This document shows positions 7,988-16,180 of a stretch of DNA of 64,000 nucleotides, piece by piece. The notes beneath the pieces were generated by a model. It searched no databases and had not been told where the DNA came from. It saw nothing but the letters and a program-made list of their open reading frames with translations. Each line of letters starts with the position of its first letter. Position 1 is the stretch's first letter. Position numbers and translations under genes: made by a program. Origin of the DNA: CAZAPG01 sp964486935 (GTDB lineage Bacteria; Chloroflexota; Anaerolineae; 4572-78; J111); assembly GCA_964486935.1 (NCBI GenBank), contig CAZAPG010000013.1, forward strand, positions 62,001 through 126,000. Reading direction: 5' to 3'.

Positions 7988-8344
7988 TTAGTGGGAGCAG
8001 GGCGTACCCTGTTCACCGGCTGAGGTTTGAAACGAACTGCCACAGGCGCAAGAGCGAACGGCGTTGGGGTTTTCGATGCGAAAGCCGCCGCCCATCAGGC
8101 TGTCAATATAATCAATTTCGGCCCCATTCAGGTATTGAATGCTGCCGGGGTCAACCACAACTTTTACGCTGCTGGTTTCAAAAATCTGGTCGCCAATTTC
8201 GGGGCCTTCGGCAAAAGTCATACCATAAGAGAGGCCAGAGCAGCCGCCGCCAGAGACAAATACACGCAAAGCGTGATTTTCAAGCCCTTTTTCCTGCATA
8301 ACTTTTTGCAACTTGTCGGCGGCAGTTGTAGTCAGTGTAATCAT
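7988..8344 (-). CDS. Iron-sulfur cluster assembly/insertion protein (IscA/ErpA family)
   Basis: A 118-residue A-type carrier that passes Fe-S clusters to apo-enzymes in the cytoplasm. The family hallmarks are present: GGGCSGLSYG with the first Cys, and the C-terminal CACGSSF pair, giving the usual three Cys ligands. Length is normal (about 107-120 aa). The tail continues with a further Cys and two His (TPCSH), an extra not needed for the fold. The ATG at 8344 has a perfect AGGAGGT nine bases upstream. It is probably monocistronic, since a strong terminator follows. It neighbours two proteins that may need Fe-S clusters: the radical SAM enzyme and the Cys-rich unknown at 8680. ErpA, IscA and SufA cannot be separated on sequence alone. 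Confidence 0.92.
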   Translation of the reverse strand: MITLTTTAADKLQKVMQEKGLENHALRVFVSGGGCSGLSYGMTFAEGPEIGDQIFETSSVKVVVDPGSIQYLNGAEIDYIDSLMGGGFRIENPNAVRSCACGSSFQTSAGEQGTPCSH

Positions 8345-8679
8345 TATTGGTACCTCCTGAATGTTAATAGGATTATTAATCAATGTTTGGGATAAATTTC
8401 GCAATCACTATTCTACTTGCGCCATCCGGCTTTGTCAATATTTTTATGAAGGAAACTATAAAAATTACCTTTGGCCGGCTTCAAAAAGCTATTGACATGA
8501 CCTTGCTGGGAGTTTATAATTACACTAATTTTGATAATAATTTTGCAACTTCTCAATTTTTTGGGTAAAGACCGCACAGGTTTTGAAGAATGCTGCGGTT
8601 TGGCAGGTTGCTCACCAAATTATTGAGATTATCCATAATTTCCTTAAAATTGAGTAGAAAGCTCACAATAAAGGTACCT
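8345..8679. other. Gene-free divergent region with promoter and hairpin
   Basis: 335 bp between divergent genes. It holds the AGGAGGT site of the Fe-S gene on the minus strand, the consensus promoter at 8492-8520, and an inverted repeat ACCGCA/TGCGGT at about 8569-8607 in the long leader of the plus-strand gene. Otherwise AT-rich with no further signal seen. Confidence 0.5.
8492..8520 (+). promoter_or_regulatory. Perfect sigma-70-type promoter
   Basis: TTGACA (8492-8497), a 17-base spacer and TATAAT (8515-8520): an exact consensus match, the best in this window. It points at the gene starting at 8680 and implies a 5' leader of about 150 bases. Confidence 0.8.
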
Positions 8680-9033
8680 ATGAGTGATCTCCCCCAGGTT
8701 TATCGCAAGTATGATTTACTGTTTACGCCACGTTTAATTCCTCAATTACGCAATTTAAGAGGTGAAGAGTGGGCCAACTTTATCGACCAGCTATCTGGTC
8801 TGCCTGAACTTCACCCCGATACGTTGGCCTTCTCGATGATGATGATTAAGCTCGGAGGGTGCCTGCCCTGCGAGATGGACAGCTACCGCGCCCAGCGGGG
8901 CTGCGCTACCTGTGCCCGTCAGACTATTTTAAGCTTTAAAGGCAGCGATAAACAGCTTATCAAACGGTTTGAAAAGGCCAGGCAAATCATCGCCGAACAT
9001 CTTTCGGACTCTCAACTAAGGCAGGTTGCCTGA
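8680..9033 (+). CDS. Unknown 117-aa protein with paired CxxC motifs
   Basis: I do not recognise this family. The protein is soluble, without signal peptide. In its middle are CLPC and, about 13 residues later, CATC, a four-Cys arrangement able to bind zinc or an Fe-S cluster. The segment between them (EMDSYRAQRG) is charged. The N-terminus FTPRLIPQLRNLRGEEWANF and the C-terminus look helical. The ATG at 8680 is preceded by AAAGGT; the frame is open to 8590 but that part has no coding character. A consensus promoter lies 160 bp upstream. The gene is convergent with the pentapeptide-repeat gene, with only 12 bp between the stops. It diverges from an Fe-S assembly gene, which is weak support for metal binding. 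Confidence 0.75.
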   Translation: MSDLPQVYRKYDLLFTPRLIPQLRNLRGEEWANFIDQLSGLPELHPDTLAFSMMMIKLGGCLPCEMDSYRAQRGCATCARQTILSFKGSDKQLIKRFEKARQIIAEHLSDSQLRQVA

Positions 9034-9045
9034 CTTCTCCTCGTA

Positions 9046-9735
9046 CTACCGGCTACGGCTGCCATCAGGCATAATTGCGCCACTCAACCAGGAATACTCA
9101 AGCTTAATCCCTTCAGTTACAGCCCCGGTAAACCACGCTCCCCGGGCGTCAACCTGTGTCAGATTAGCTCCTGTAAGCGTTGCATTGCGTAAATCGCTCC
9201 ATCTCAATTGGGCAGCGGTTAAATCGCTTTGCGCTAAATTGGCGCCGGCTAAATTAGCCCAGCTCAGGTTGGCTCCGCTTAAATTAGTCTGCTGCAAATT
9301 GGCCGCGCCCAAGGTGGTCCAACTTAAATTTGCCTCCGATAGATTAGCGCCTTCTAAATTGACCCCCCACAAGTTGGCTCCGCTCAAATCTGCCCCGCTC
9401 AAATTACGCCCCTGCCCCCCCCGGTTGACCAACTCCCAGACCAATCGCCACCTGGCATCTAAGCGGGTTGACGCATCAATTTTGGCATTCAAAAAAAAGG
9501 CGTTTTGTAGCCTTGCCCCCTGCAAATTGGCCCCGGTCAAAATGGCCTCGCTCAAATCTGCGCCTTGCAGGTTAGCCCCGGCCAGATTAGCCCCCTCCAG
9601 GTTGGCCCCAATCAGGTTATAGTCTCTCAGGTCGGCCCGGCTCAGGTTGGCCCCGGCGCACTCTGGCAGGCAGTCGGTTGGCGCGCAGGCCGCAAAAATT
9701 ACTGCTAAACTGATGAACAAAAATATTATTCTCAT
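9046..9735 (-). CDS. Secreted pentapeptide-repeat lipoprotein
   Basis: About 229 residues dominated by A(N/D)Lxx pentapeptides (GANLEGANLAGANLQGADL and similar), which fold into a right-handed quadrilateral beta-helix. Repeats run from about residue 25 to 75 and again from about 115 to 210, with a non-repetitive insert between them (LNAKIDASTRLDARWRLVWE). The N-terminus has a hydrophobic stretch ending in VIFAACAP, a lipoprotein-type signal with Cys at the cleavage site. Start is uncertain: ATG 9735 gives a normal lipoprotein signal but has a weak ribosome site, while a TTG at 9774 has GAGGT upstream. Function of this class is usually unknown; DNA-mimic gyrase protectors are cytoplasmic, so a surface structural or binding role is more likely here. 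Confidence 0.82.
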   Translation of the reverse strand: MRIIFLFISLAVIFAACAPTDCLPECAGANLSRADLRDYNLIGANLEGANLAGANLQGADLSEAILTGANLQGARLQNAFFLNAKIDASTRLDARWRLVWELVNRGGQGRNLSGADLSGANLWGVNLEGANLSEANLSWTTLGAANLQQTNLSGANLSWANLAGANLAQSDLTAAQLRWSDLRNATLTGANLTQVDARGAWFTGAVTEGIKLEYSWLSGAIMPDGSRSR

Positions 9736-10061
9736 AGGCGTCAAAATTTTATGCAGATAAGCCAGCTTCCGCAAAAACAGACCTCACAACTAAATCCGGT
9801 TCTTTCGGAACTCAAGGGGCGAGCGGCAACGTGAAGCGTGCCCCGCAATACACAACCAGCAATCACGCATCACGTCTCAAGCTCAATGCTCACCTAAGAC
9901 CCCTAAATTTAAGTCAGCGCCTCTATTCAACCCCATATGTTGTGGTATAATGGAGATAATATACTATATATGGAAGGGTTTCTACAACTTACCATAATAT
10001 TTGAGTTTGCAACAGTACCATGGTACAATTTAGCTTGTCATAATATATTGAGCGAGGAGCA
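9736..10061. other. Gene-free region upstream of xpt
   Basis: 326 bp. It contains a loose repeat-like stretch (GCGGCAACGTGAAGCGTG near 9829, distantly like 33023-33083), an extended -10 element TGGTATAAT at 9943-9951, and the promoter/operator at 10001-10029. A purine riboswitch was looked for and not convincingly found. Confidence 0.4.
10001..10029 (+). promoter_or_regulatory. xpt-guaA promoter with overlapping palindrome
   Basis: TTGAGT (10001-10006), 17-base spacer, TACAAT (10024-10029). A perfect 12-bp palindrome GTACCATGGTAC (10015-10026) overlaps the spacer and -10, where a repressor would block transcription. GAGGAG precedes the xpt ATG. Confidence 0.5.
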
Positions 10062-10646
10062 ATGGAAGCTCTAAAAGAACGTATTCGCAAAGAGGGGAAA
10101 AATCTGGGCCAGGGCATCCTCAAGGTTGATAGTTTCATTAACCATCAGGTAGACCCGGCCCTAATGCTGGCTGCCGGGGGCGCGCTGGCCGCCCATTTTG
10201 GCGCAATGGGTATTACCAAAGTGCTCACTGCCGAAATTTCCGGCATTGCCCCGGCGCTAACCACCGCCCTGGCCCTGGGCGTGCCCGTGGTTTATGGCCG
10301 CAAAACCAAGCCAATCACCATGCCGGAAAAAATTTATGTTCAGAGCGCGCCATCGCACACCAAAGGGCAAGAGGTGCGGTTAATGGTTTCGCCAGAGTTT
10401 TTAACCAAAGACGATAAGGTGTTAATTATTGATGACTTTCTGGCTACCGGCCACACTATTTTAGCCCTGGTTCGGCTGGCCCAGGATGCCGGCGCCGAAG
10501 TAGTCGGCGTGGGCGCGGTCATTGAGAAATCGTTTGAGGGTGGACGCGCCAAACTCGAAGCGATGGGTCTGCGAGTCCGCTCCCTGGCTGTCATCGAAAA
10601 AATGACTGACGACGAAATCATTTTTGCCGAGGGCGTGTCGCCATGA
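10062..10646 (+). CDS. xpt: Xanthine phosphoribosyltransferase
   Basis: A 194-residue cytoplasmic enzyme that converts xanthine and PRPP to XMP in purine salvage. The full length matches the Xpt family (about 190-197 aa). The family N-terminus (LKERIRKEGKNLGQGILKVD) is clear, LTAEISGIAPA follows, and the PRPP-binding loop VLIIDDFLATGHT lies at about 120-132. The ATG has GAGGAG seven bases upstream. The stop overlaps the guaA start by four bases (ATGA), so XMP made here can be passed directly to the next enzyme in the operon, GMP synthase. In Bacillus the paired gene is the xanthine permease pbuX; pairing with guaA instead is a sensible variant. Confidence 0.96.
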   Translation: MEALKERIRKEGKNLGQGILKVDSFINHQVDPALMLAAGGALAAHFGAMGITKVLTAEISGIAPALTTALALGVPVVYGRKTKPITMPEKIYVQSAPSHTKGQEVRLMVSPEFLTKDDKVLIIDDFLATGHTILALVRLAQDAGAEVVGVGAVIEKSFEGGRAKLEAMGLRVRSLAVIEKMTDDEIIFAEGVSP

Positions 10647-12211
10647 CCACAGCGCAACGCGAGGCGGTTGTTATTTTAGATTTTGGCTCGCAGTACAGCC
10701 AGTTAATTGCCCGCCGCGTGCGCGAACTTGAAGTTTACTGCGAATTGATACCCTTCAACGCCCCGCCGGAGCAAATTACCCGGCTCAACCCGCTGGGCTA
10801 CATTCTATCCGGCGGGCCGGCCAGCGTGTACGCGCCCAACGCGCCCAAACTGCCCAACTTTGTGCTGGAGTCGGGCCGGCCCATTTTGGGCATCTGTTAC
10901 GGTATGCAGTTGCTCACCCACCATCTGGGCGGGCAGGTTGACCCCGGCAGCGAGCGCGAATATGGCCCGGCCCTGATTGAGTTGCGCCAGCCGGCCCAGG
11001 AGACGCTTTTCAAATACATTCAAACTACCGATGACACCCTGGCCGTGTGGATGAGCCACGGCGACCGCGTCACCAGCCTGCCGCCCGGATTTCAGGCGCT
11101 GGCCCAATCTAAAAACTCGCCCTATGCGGCCATAGGCCAGGCCAAACGGGGGCTGTACGGCCTGCAATTTCACCCGGAAGTAACCCACACGCCCCAGGGC
11201 AAGGCGTTGTTGCAAGCCTTTCTGTACAACATCTGCGGTTGCAGCGGCGGCTGGACCGCCGGCAACTTTATTCAGCAGAGTATCGAGCAGGTGCGGGCGC
11301 AGGTGGGGCAGGGCAATGTGGTTTGCGGTCTGTCGGGCGGGGTCGACTCATCCGTGGTGGCGGCGCTGCTGCACCAGGCTCTGGGCGACCAGTTGACCTG
11401 CATTTTTGTCAACACCGGCCTGATGCGTCAAAACGAGCCGGAGCAGGTGGTAAACACCTTTGAAAAGCAAATGCACGCCCGGCTGGTAGCCGTCGATGCG
11501 ACCGAAGAGTTTTTGGCCGCCCTCTCCGGCGTTACCGACCCGGAGGAGAAGCGCATCATCATCGGCGAAAAGTTTGTGCGTATTTTTGAGGCCGAAGCCC
11601 GCAGGCTGGGCCATGTTGACTTTTTGGCCCAGGGCACGCTTTACCCGGATGTCATCGAAAGCGCCAGCCGGCACGACCAGGCCGCGGCGGCCAAAATTAA
11701 AACTCACCACAACGTTGGCGGCCTGCCCGAAGATATGCGGTTTCAACTGGTCGAACCGTTGCGTTACCTGTTTAAAGATGAGGCGCGGGCCGTGGGCGAG
11801 GCGCTGGGGCTGCCCCAGGAAATTGTGTGGCGACACCCTTTTCCCGGCCCCGGTTTGGCCGTGCGTATTTTGGGCGAAATCACCTGGCAGCGGCTGGAAA
11901 CGCTGCGCGCCGCCGATGCCATATTAATTGAAGAATTATGGGCCGCCGACTGGTATCACCGCACCGCCCAGGCCTTTGCCGTGCTGCTGCCGGTGCAAAC
12001 CGTGGGCGTAATGGGCGATGACCGCACCTATGGCCACGTGGTCGCTGTTCGGGCTGTTACCACCGATGATTTTATGACCGCCGACTGGGCGCGTCTGCCC
12101 GATACCCTGCTGGCCCGCATTGCCAACCGCATTGTTAACGAGGTGCCCGGCGTAAATCGGGTAGTTTATGATATCAGCAGCAAACCGCCGGCAACCATTG
12201 AGTGGGAGTGA
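10643..12211 (+). CDS. guaA: GMP synthase (glutamine-hydrolysing)
   Basis: A 522-residue cytoplasmic enzyme that aminates XMP to GMP using glutamine and ATP. The N-terminal class I amidotransferase domain has the nucleophile in ILGICYGMQL (Cys85) and the His/Glu pair in LQFHPEVTH. The ATP pyrophosphatase domain has the PP-loop GLSGGVDSS at about 231-239. The C-terminal dimerisation domain has HPFPGPGLAVRILGE and ends with the usual SKPPATIEWE. Length is standard (about 510-525). Translation is probably coupled to xpt. A family-3 palindrome follows the gene, and no clear Rho-independent terminator was seen. Confidence 0.98.
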   Translation: MTTAQREAVVILDFGSQYSQLIARRVRELEVYCELIPFNAPPEQITRLNPLGYILSGGPASVYAPNAPKLPNFVLESGRPILGICYGMQLLTHHLGGQVDPGSEREYGPALIELRQPAQETLFKYIQTTDDTLAVWMSHGDRVTSLPPGFQALAQSKNSPYAAIGQAKRGLYGLQFHPEVTHTPQGKALLQAFLYNICGCSGGWTAGNFIQQSIEQVRAQVGQGNVVCGLSGGVDSSVVAALLHQALGDQLTCIFVNTGLMRQNEPEQVVNTFEKQMHARLVAVDATEEFLAALSGVTDPEEKRIIIGEKFVRIFEAEARRLGHVDFLAQGTLYPDVIESASRHDQAAAAKIKTHHNVGGLPEDMRFQLVEPLRYLFKDEARAVGEALGLPQEIVWRHPFPGPGLAVRILGEITWQRLETLRAADAILIEELWAADWYHRTAQAFAVLLPVQTVGVMGDDRTYGHVVAVRAVTTDDFMTADWARLPDTLLARIANRIVNEVPGVNRVVYDISSKPPATIEWE

Positions 12212-12219
12212 AGGGTGGG

Positions 12220-12281
12220 TAGTAATTAGTAAATGGTAATTGATAATTTGGCTCAACCACTAATTACTATTTACCAGTTAC
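12220..12281. repeat. Intergenic inverted repeat, family 3, second copy
   Basis: TAGTAATTAGTAAATGGTAA (from 12220) is imperfectly complementary to TAATTACTATTTACCAGTTA (from about 12261). It shares its words with the element at 2241-2283. It sits in the 139-bp spacer after guaA. Confidence 0.6.
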
Positions 12282-12350
12282 CTATATATAAAGTGATTTT
12301 TTGTAGAAAGCAGCCACCGGACTGACTGTTAGAGCAGAAAGTGAGGTCCA

Positions 12351-14816
12351 ATGATGACCGCCGAAATTACAACCATTGTCGGCCAGTTAAGCATCAGCGA
12401 GGGCAAGTGGCGCAGTCAAGCCCCTAATCAGGTAGCCGTGCGCGAACCAAAATCGGCGGATGCGCCGGGCGCAGGCAAGGGCGACCTGTTTATTGTGGCC
12501 GAAATTCAAAGCAGGGTTAAAGATATTGACAGGCTGGAGCAGCAACTGGCCCAGACCATTCGCGATAACTACTACCTCTCGCGGGGGTCGGTAACGGCCA
12601 GCCTGCGCCGGGCGGTTCAGGCCGGCAACGAGTTGCTCTATCACTACAACCAAAAAGTTAAAGCCGAAGCCCGGCTGGTTGGCGGCGCGGTGGCGCTGGT
12701 AATGTGTCAGGAAGATGCTTTTGTGGCCCAAATTGGGCCGGCGGCCTTTTTTGCCATACTGGGCGACCACATTCAGCGCTACCCCGTTCGCTCGCCCTGG
12801 CTGGACGAAGCCCCGTTGCCGGCGCAACAACAAGATGAAGAGGCCACCGCTTTGGGACTGCGCCAGTTAATTGAGCCACAACTGCATCATATGCGGGTTA
12901 ACCCCAAAGATATGCTGGTACTGGCCGACAGCCGCCTGGCCAGACAGCTTCCCCTGCGGGAGCTGGTGCAGGCCGTGGCCGTGGATAATATTAAAACAGC
13001 CGTAAAAAATTTGGGGAAAATTGCCAGGGCCGGCAACTGCTCGGCGCTGGCCTTAGAGGTTGTAGAAACCGGCTCGACCGGTTTTGGGCCGCTAAAAATC
13101 TCGACGCCGCCCAAAATCAGCAGCCTGTTCCGGCGACACCGCGGCCAACCGGCCCCTGCCGCGTCTGCCGCCCCGGAACTGGAAGTTGAGTCCGTTACCG
13201 GAGAGGGCGCCGGCGCGGCGGCCACGGCTTCAGCCGTCAAAAAGCCTTTTCACTGGCTGGGCAGTTTGACCGGCAAAACCGGGCCAGATATTCCGGCAGA
13301 GGATGATACAGTTACCGCCCCCCCCGAACCGGCAGAAAAATTCACCTACTACCAGTCACACTACGATGACGATGAAGACGAGGAAGCGGAACCGGCCTAC
13401 GCCGGGCGAGAGATGGCCTCGATGGCCCCAGGCTCAACCTTTGGCCAGAGCCGGCGCAATCAATCGGGGGCGGGGCTGCCCGGCATAGGCTCGGCGTTGC
13501 GGTGGGTCGGCATGGGGCTGATTATGCTGCTGGCGCTGCTGGCCGGTGGTCTCAAAAACATTTTGGGCATGGTTCTACCCGGCGACAGCCATTCGCCCCG
13601 GCTGGCCGGCACCCAGGCTCAGCGACAGCCTCCCAGCGGCGCTACCTGGAAACTGCTGCGCAACATTGCCATTGCCATCCCCATTTTGGTGGTGTTGATT
13701 GTGGCCGTCAGTTATTTGCAAAAGGGGCGCATCAGAGAGGCGGAGTATCAGGAATTTTTGACCACCGCCAAAAACAAGTTTGAGCAATCCCAGGCAGTCA
13801 ACGACCCTTCGGCGGCATTGGGGTTGATGGCCGAAGCCGAGTCGGCCCTGGTTCAGGCCGAGCAAATCAAACAGGCCCAGCCCGAAATCAGCGACCTGCG
13901 CCAGCAAATGGCCGCCGAGGCCGACCGGATTGGCAACGTGCAGCCGCTTTACTACCTGCCGCAACTTCGTCAATACACCGATGTAGGAACCAGTTTAAAG
14001 AGCATTATTGTGCAGGGCGTTGAAGTTTATGTGTTGGATACCGGCAACGACCGCATCTATCACCACCGGCTGGATGATACCGGCGAGGCGCTGCTGCCCG
14101 ATGACGAATCGGTGCTGATGGTTGCGCGGGGGCAGGCGGTCGAAAATATTTCGGTGGCCGATTTAATTGGCATGACCTGGATGCCAACCGGCGGCAACCG
14201 CCAAACCAGCGATTTGATTATTCTCAACAGCAGCGGCCTGCTGGAGTACAACCCCAACTGGGGCATCACTACCTCGGCGCTGGCCGGGGGAGAGTCGCTG
14301 GCGCTGCCGGTGGCGGTTGACAGCTTTTTTGGCAATTTTTACGTGCTCGACCCGCAGGCCAACCAGCTACTGCGCTACCTGCCCACCGCCGATGGTTACA
14401 GCGCCCCGCCGGAAAATTACTTTTCCGCCGACCAGAACGTTGATTTGACCAACGCCGTGGATATGACCATCGACGGCGCTATTTACATTTTGTTCAGGGA
14501 TGGACGCATCAGCAAGTACCTGAGCGGCCAGCCCGCCGAGTTCAATCTGACCGGCCTGGACATCCCCCTCAGCAACCCGGTTGCCATCTTCACCGCGCCC
14601 GACGAGGAAGCCCAGCATCTTTATGTGGCCGATGCCGGCCACCGGCGCATTGTGCAGCTCAACAAAGATGGCAGCTTTGTGCGTCAATTCAAACCCCGCG
14701 TTGGCGAGGCCATCCAGTTTGACAATTTGCAGGACATCTACGTAGACGAAATCGGTGGGCGGATTTATATTTTGGACAACAACAATTTTTACCTGACAAA
14801 TATCCCCACCGAGTAA
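12351..14816 (+). CDS. Membrane protein: phosphatase-like N-domain, two TM helices, propeller C-domain
   Basis: 821 residues with three parts. Residues 1-245 resemble a PPM/PP2C-type fold (LFIVAEIQSR, GGAVALVMCQEDAFVAQIGP, DMLVLADSRLARQL), but the metal-binding Asp-Gly motifs of active phosphatases are not evident, so it may be a pseudo-phosphatase. A Pro/Glu-rich linker (about 250-375) leads to two hydrophobic segments near 385-405 and 435-458. A short helical region (about 465-525) precedes an NHL-like propeller with repeats such as YVLDTGNDRIYHH, YVLDPQANQLLRYL and YVADAGHRRIVQLN. Orientation probably puts the propeller outside. It could sense something outside and signal to the cytoplasmic domain, but this is inference. 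The ATG has GTGAGG upstream; an ATG one codon later is equally possible. Confidence 0.8.
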   Translation: MMTAEITTIVGQLSISEGKWRSQAPNQVAVREPKSADAPGAGKGDLFIVAEIQSRVKDIDRLEQQLAQTIRDNYYLSRGSVTASLRRAVQAGNELLYHYNQKVKAEARLVGGAVALVMCQEDAFVAQIGPAAFFAILGDHIQRYPVRSPWLDEAPLPAQQQDEEATALGLRQLIEPQLHHMRVNPKDMLVLADSRLARQLPLRELVQAVAVDNIKTAVKNLGKIARAGNCSALALEVVETGSTGFGPLKISTPPKISSLFRRHRGQPAPAASAAPELEVESVTGEGAGAAATASAVKKPFHWLGSLTGKTGPDIPAEDDTVTAPPEPAEKFTYYQSHYDDDEDEEAEPAYAGREMASMAPGSTFGQSRRNQSGAGLPGIGSALRWVGMGLIMLLALLAGGLKNILGMVLPGDSHSPRLAGTQAQRQPPSGATWKLLRNIAIAIPILVVLIVAVSYLQKGRIREAEYQEFLTTAKNKFEQSQAVNDPSAALGLMAEAESALVQAEQIKQAQPEISDLRQQMAAEADRIGNVQPLYYLPQLRQYTDVGTSLKSIIVQGVEVYVLDTGNDRIYHHRLDDTGEALLPDDESVLMVARGQAVENISVADLIGMTWMPTGGNRQTSDLIILNSSGLLEYNPNWGITTSALAGGESLALPVAVDSFFGNFYVLDPQANQLLRYLPTADGYSAPPENYFSADQNVDLTNAVDMTIDGAIYILFRDGRISKYLSGQPAEFNLTGLDIPLSNPVAIFTAPDEEAQHLYVADAGHRRIVQLNKDGSFVRQFKPRVGEAIQFDNLQDIYVDEIGGRIYILDNNNFYLTNIPTE

Positions 14817-15065
14817 ATGGAAGGTTACATGGGGGAATACGAAAGCGAAGGCGTGGCCGAATACTGGCTGATTGACCCCATCCGCCGCCAGGCCGAGTTT
14901 TACCGGCTGGGCGAAGACAGGCGCTACCATTCGGCCCTGCCGGATAGCGACGGCGTTTACCGGAGTGTCAACATAGCGGGTTTTTGGCTCAAAAGCGAGT
15001 GGCTGTGGCAGAATCCGCTGCCGGATGAGCTATCTATTTTGCGGCAGTTGGGGGTATTAGCGTAG
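14817..15065 (+). pseudogene. Truncated Uma2-family (DUF820) nuclease remnant
   Basis: An 82-residue frame that matches only the C-terminal half of Uma2-type PD-(D/E)XK proteins (normally about 190 aa): EYESEGVAEYWLIDP, RRQAEFYRL, GVYRS and FWLKSEWLWQNPLP. The N-terminal part with the first catalytic acidic residues is absent. The ATG follows directly, in frame, after the TAA of the preceding gene, so read-through would join the two. No own promoter or clear ribosome site is seen. Most likely a relic left by deletion, though it could still be translated. Confidence 0.72.
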
Positions 15066-15097
15066 CTAAACAGTTACTTTGTCGTTTCGTAACTATT

Positions 15098-15222
15098 CAG
15101 GTACACAGACGCGAAGCGCGCAGAGATAGCACAGAGCTTCACGGAGAAAAACGGAAAATATTATTAAACTCTCTGTGTATCTCTGGGTATTCTCAGTGTT
15201 TCTCTGTGTTCCAGCCGACTAC
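15098..15222. repeat. Dispersed intergenic repeat, family 1, diverged copy
   Basis: Shares with 781-890 and 41610-41719 the layout GCAGAG...CACGGAG, an AAATATTATTAAA-like centre and CTCTGTGT...TTTCTCTGTGTTCC on the right, but with many substitutions. Lies between the Uma2 remnant and the SWIM gene. Confidence 0.6.
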
Positions 15223-15230
15223 CTGAATAG

Positions 15231-16112
15231 TTACGTCGTTTCTTCTTCTTCGGCGACCCCTTCGCCAAAGGCGGTGGCAATGGCCGATTCGGTGATGGCG
15301 CGGTAGGCCGGGCCAAGGAGCGCCAGCACATCCTCGTCTAAAAAATTGGGCTGGCCCAGCCGCTTGAGAACCGGCAGTTGGGCCACAGGCGGCTTGATGC
15401 TGGTTTTGAACGGCTCTCCCGGCTCGCTCACGCCCCAAAAATTGTCAACTGACTCCGGCAGCGGCGTAACAGGTTCCTCGGCCTCTTCCTCCTCCGCCGG
15501 TTCATCGCTGCCCGCCCGACGCGCCCGCAGCGCGGCCAAAACCTGCTCCTGCGTTCGCCCCCGCAGCCGGAACAGCAGAAACGGGTCTTCGTCAAAACGC
15601 TCGCCCAAAATATAATGCACCGCAGCCACGTGTTTGCAGGGATTGGCCCAATCGGGGCAGCTACAATCGGTTATCAACTGCTTTGATTTTTCGGGAAACA
15701 GGCTGACGCCCGCCGCCGCAAAGGCGGTTTCAATCTCATGCGGCATCTCGCCGGCCAGCAGATGCGCCGTAAAAATGGCCTGACTCGCCAACGCGTCGAT
15801 GACTTTCTCCCACTCGGCCTGGCTCAACGGGTCAAGGGCAATGGTAACTTTGTACGGCCTGCGGCTCGACCCCTGCACTCTGGCCTCGATGCCCTCTTTC
15901 GTCTCCGTTATCGAAAGCACCTGCCCCTTGCGGGCGTAACTGCGTCCCCGGCTCAACCGCCCCGAATCGAGCAGCCGCTCCAGCGCCTTAATCCAGCGGG
16001 TGGCCCACCAGTTTTTGGCAAAATCGCCCCGCTTGCTCCGCGCCTTGATGCCTTTGTCGGTTTCAATGGGCCGGCTGGGTTCAAAAAAATGGTAGTAATC
16101 GTATCGACTCAT
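15231..16112 (-). CDS. SWIM zinc-finger protein (partner of SNF2 ATPase)
   Basis: A 293-residue protein with the zinc-binding SWIM signature CSCPDWANPCKH at about 170-181 (CxC...CxH). The start FEPSRPIETDKGIKARSKRG and the segment FAKNWWATRWIKALE are typical of bacterial SWIM proteins encoded next to a HepA/SNF2 helicase. The C-terminal third is acidic and low in complexity (AEEEEAEEPVTPLPESVDN). The family is thought to act with the neighbouring ATPase on DNA or protein-DNA complexes; the precise role is unproven. The SNF2 gene lies upstream on the same strand, 68 bp away, so they probably form one operon in which the helicase is made first. Confidence 0.9.
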   Translation of the reverse strand: MSRYDYYHFFEPSRPIETDKGIKARSKRGDFAKNWWATRWIKALERLLDSGRLSRGRSYARKGQVLSITETKEGIEARVQGSSRRPYKVTIALDPLSQAEWEKVIDALASQAIFTAHLLAGEMPHEIETAFAAAGVSLFPEKSKQLITDCSCPDWANPCKHVAAVHYILGERFDEDPFLLFRLRGRTQEQVLAALRARRAGSDEPAEEEEAEEPVTPLPESVDNFWGVSEPGEPFKTSIKPPVAQLPVLKRLGQPNFLDEDVLALLGPAYRAITESAIATAFGEGVAEEEETT

Positions 16113-16138
16113 TGGATGTTACTCTTTCTTGTCTAATT

Positions 16139-16176
16139 ACGTTCCACGTTGCGTAGTGCATAGGACGCGGAACGCG
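16139..16176. repeat. Intergenic inverted repeat, family 4 (CGTTCCACG)
   Basis: ACGTTCCACGTTGCGTA on the left, GGACGCGGAACGCG on the right. The words recur in the element at 41795-41849. It fills most of the short spacer between the SNF2 and SWIM genes, so it would be transcribed between them. Confidence 0.5.
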
Positions 16177-16180
16177 AAAA

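Noticed and set aside
9940..10061. Purine riboswitch upstream of xpt (TATAAT, ATATGG and TTTCTAC words present)
   Set aside because: The P2 stem and the spacing between ATATGG and TTTCTAC do not fit (5 instead of about 8 bases), the J3/1 ACTAT word is missing, and a good promoter lies downstream of the candidate.
14817..15065. Complete small nuclease gene
   Set aside because: Only the C-terminal half of the Uma2 fold is present and the first catalytic acidic residues are missing.
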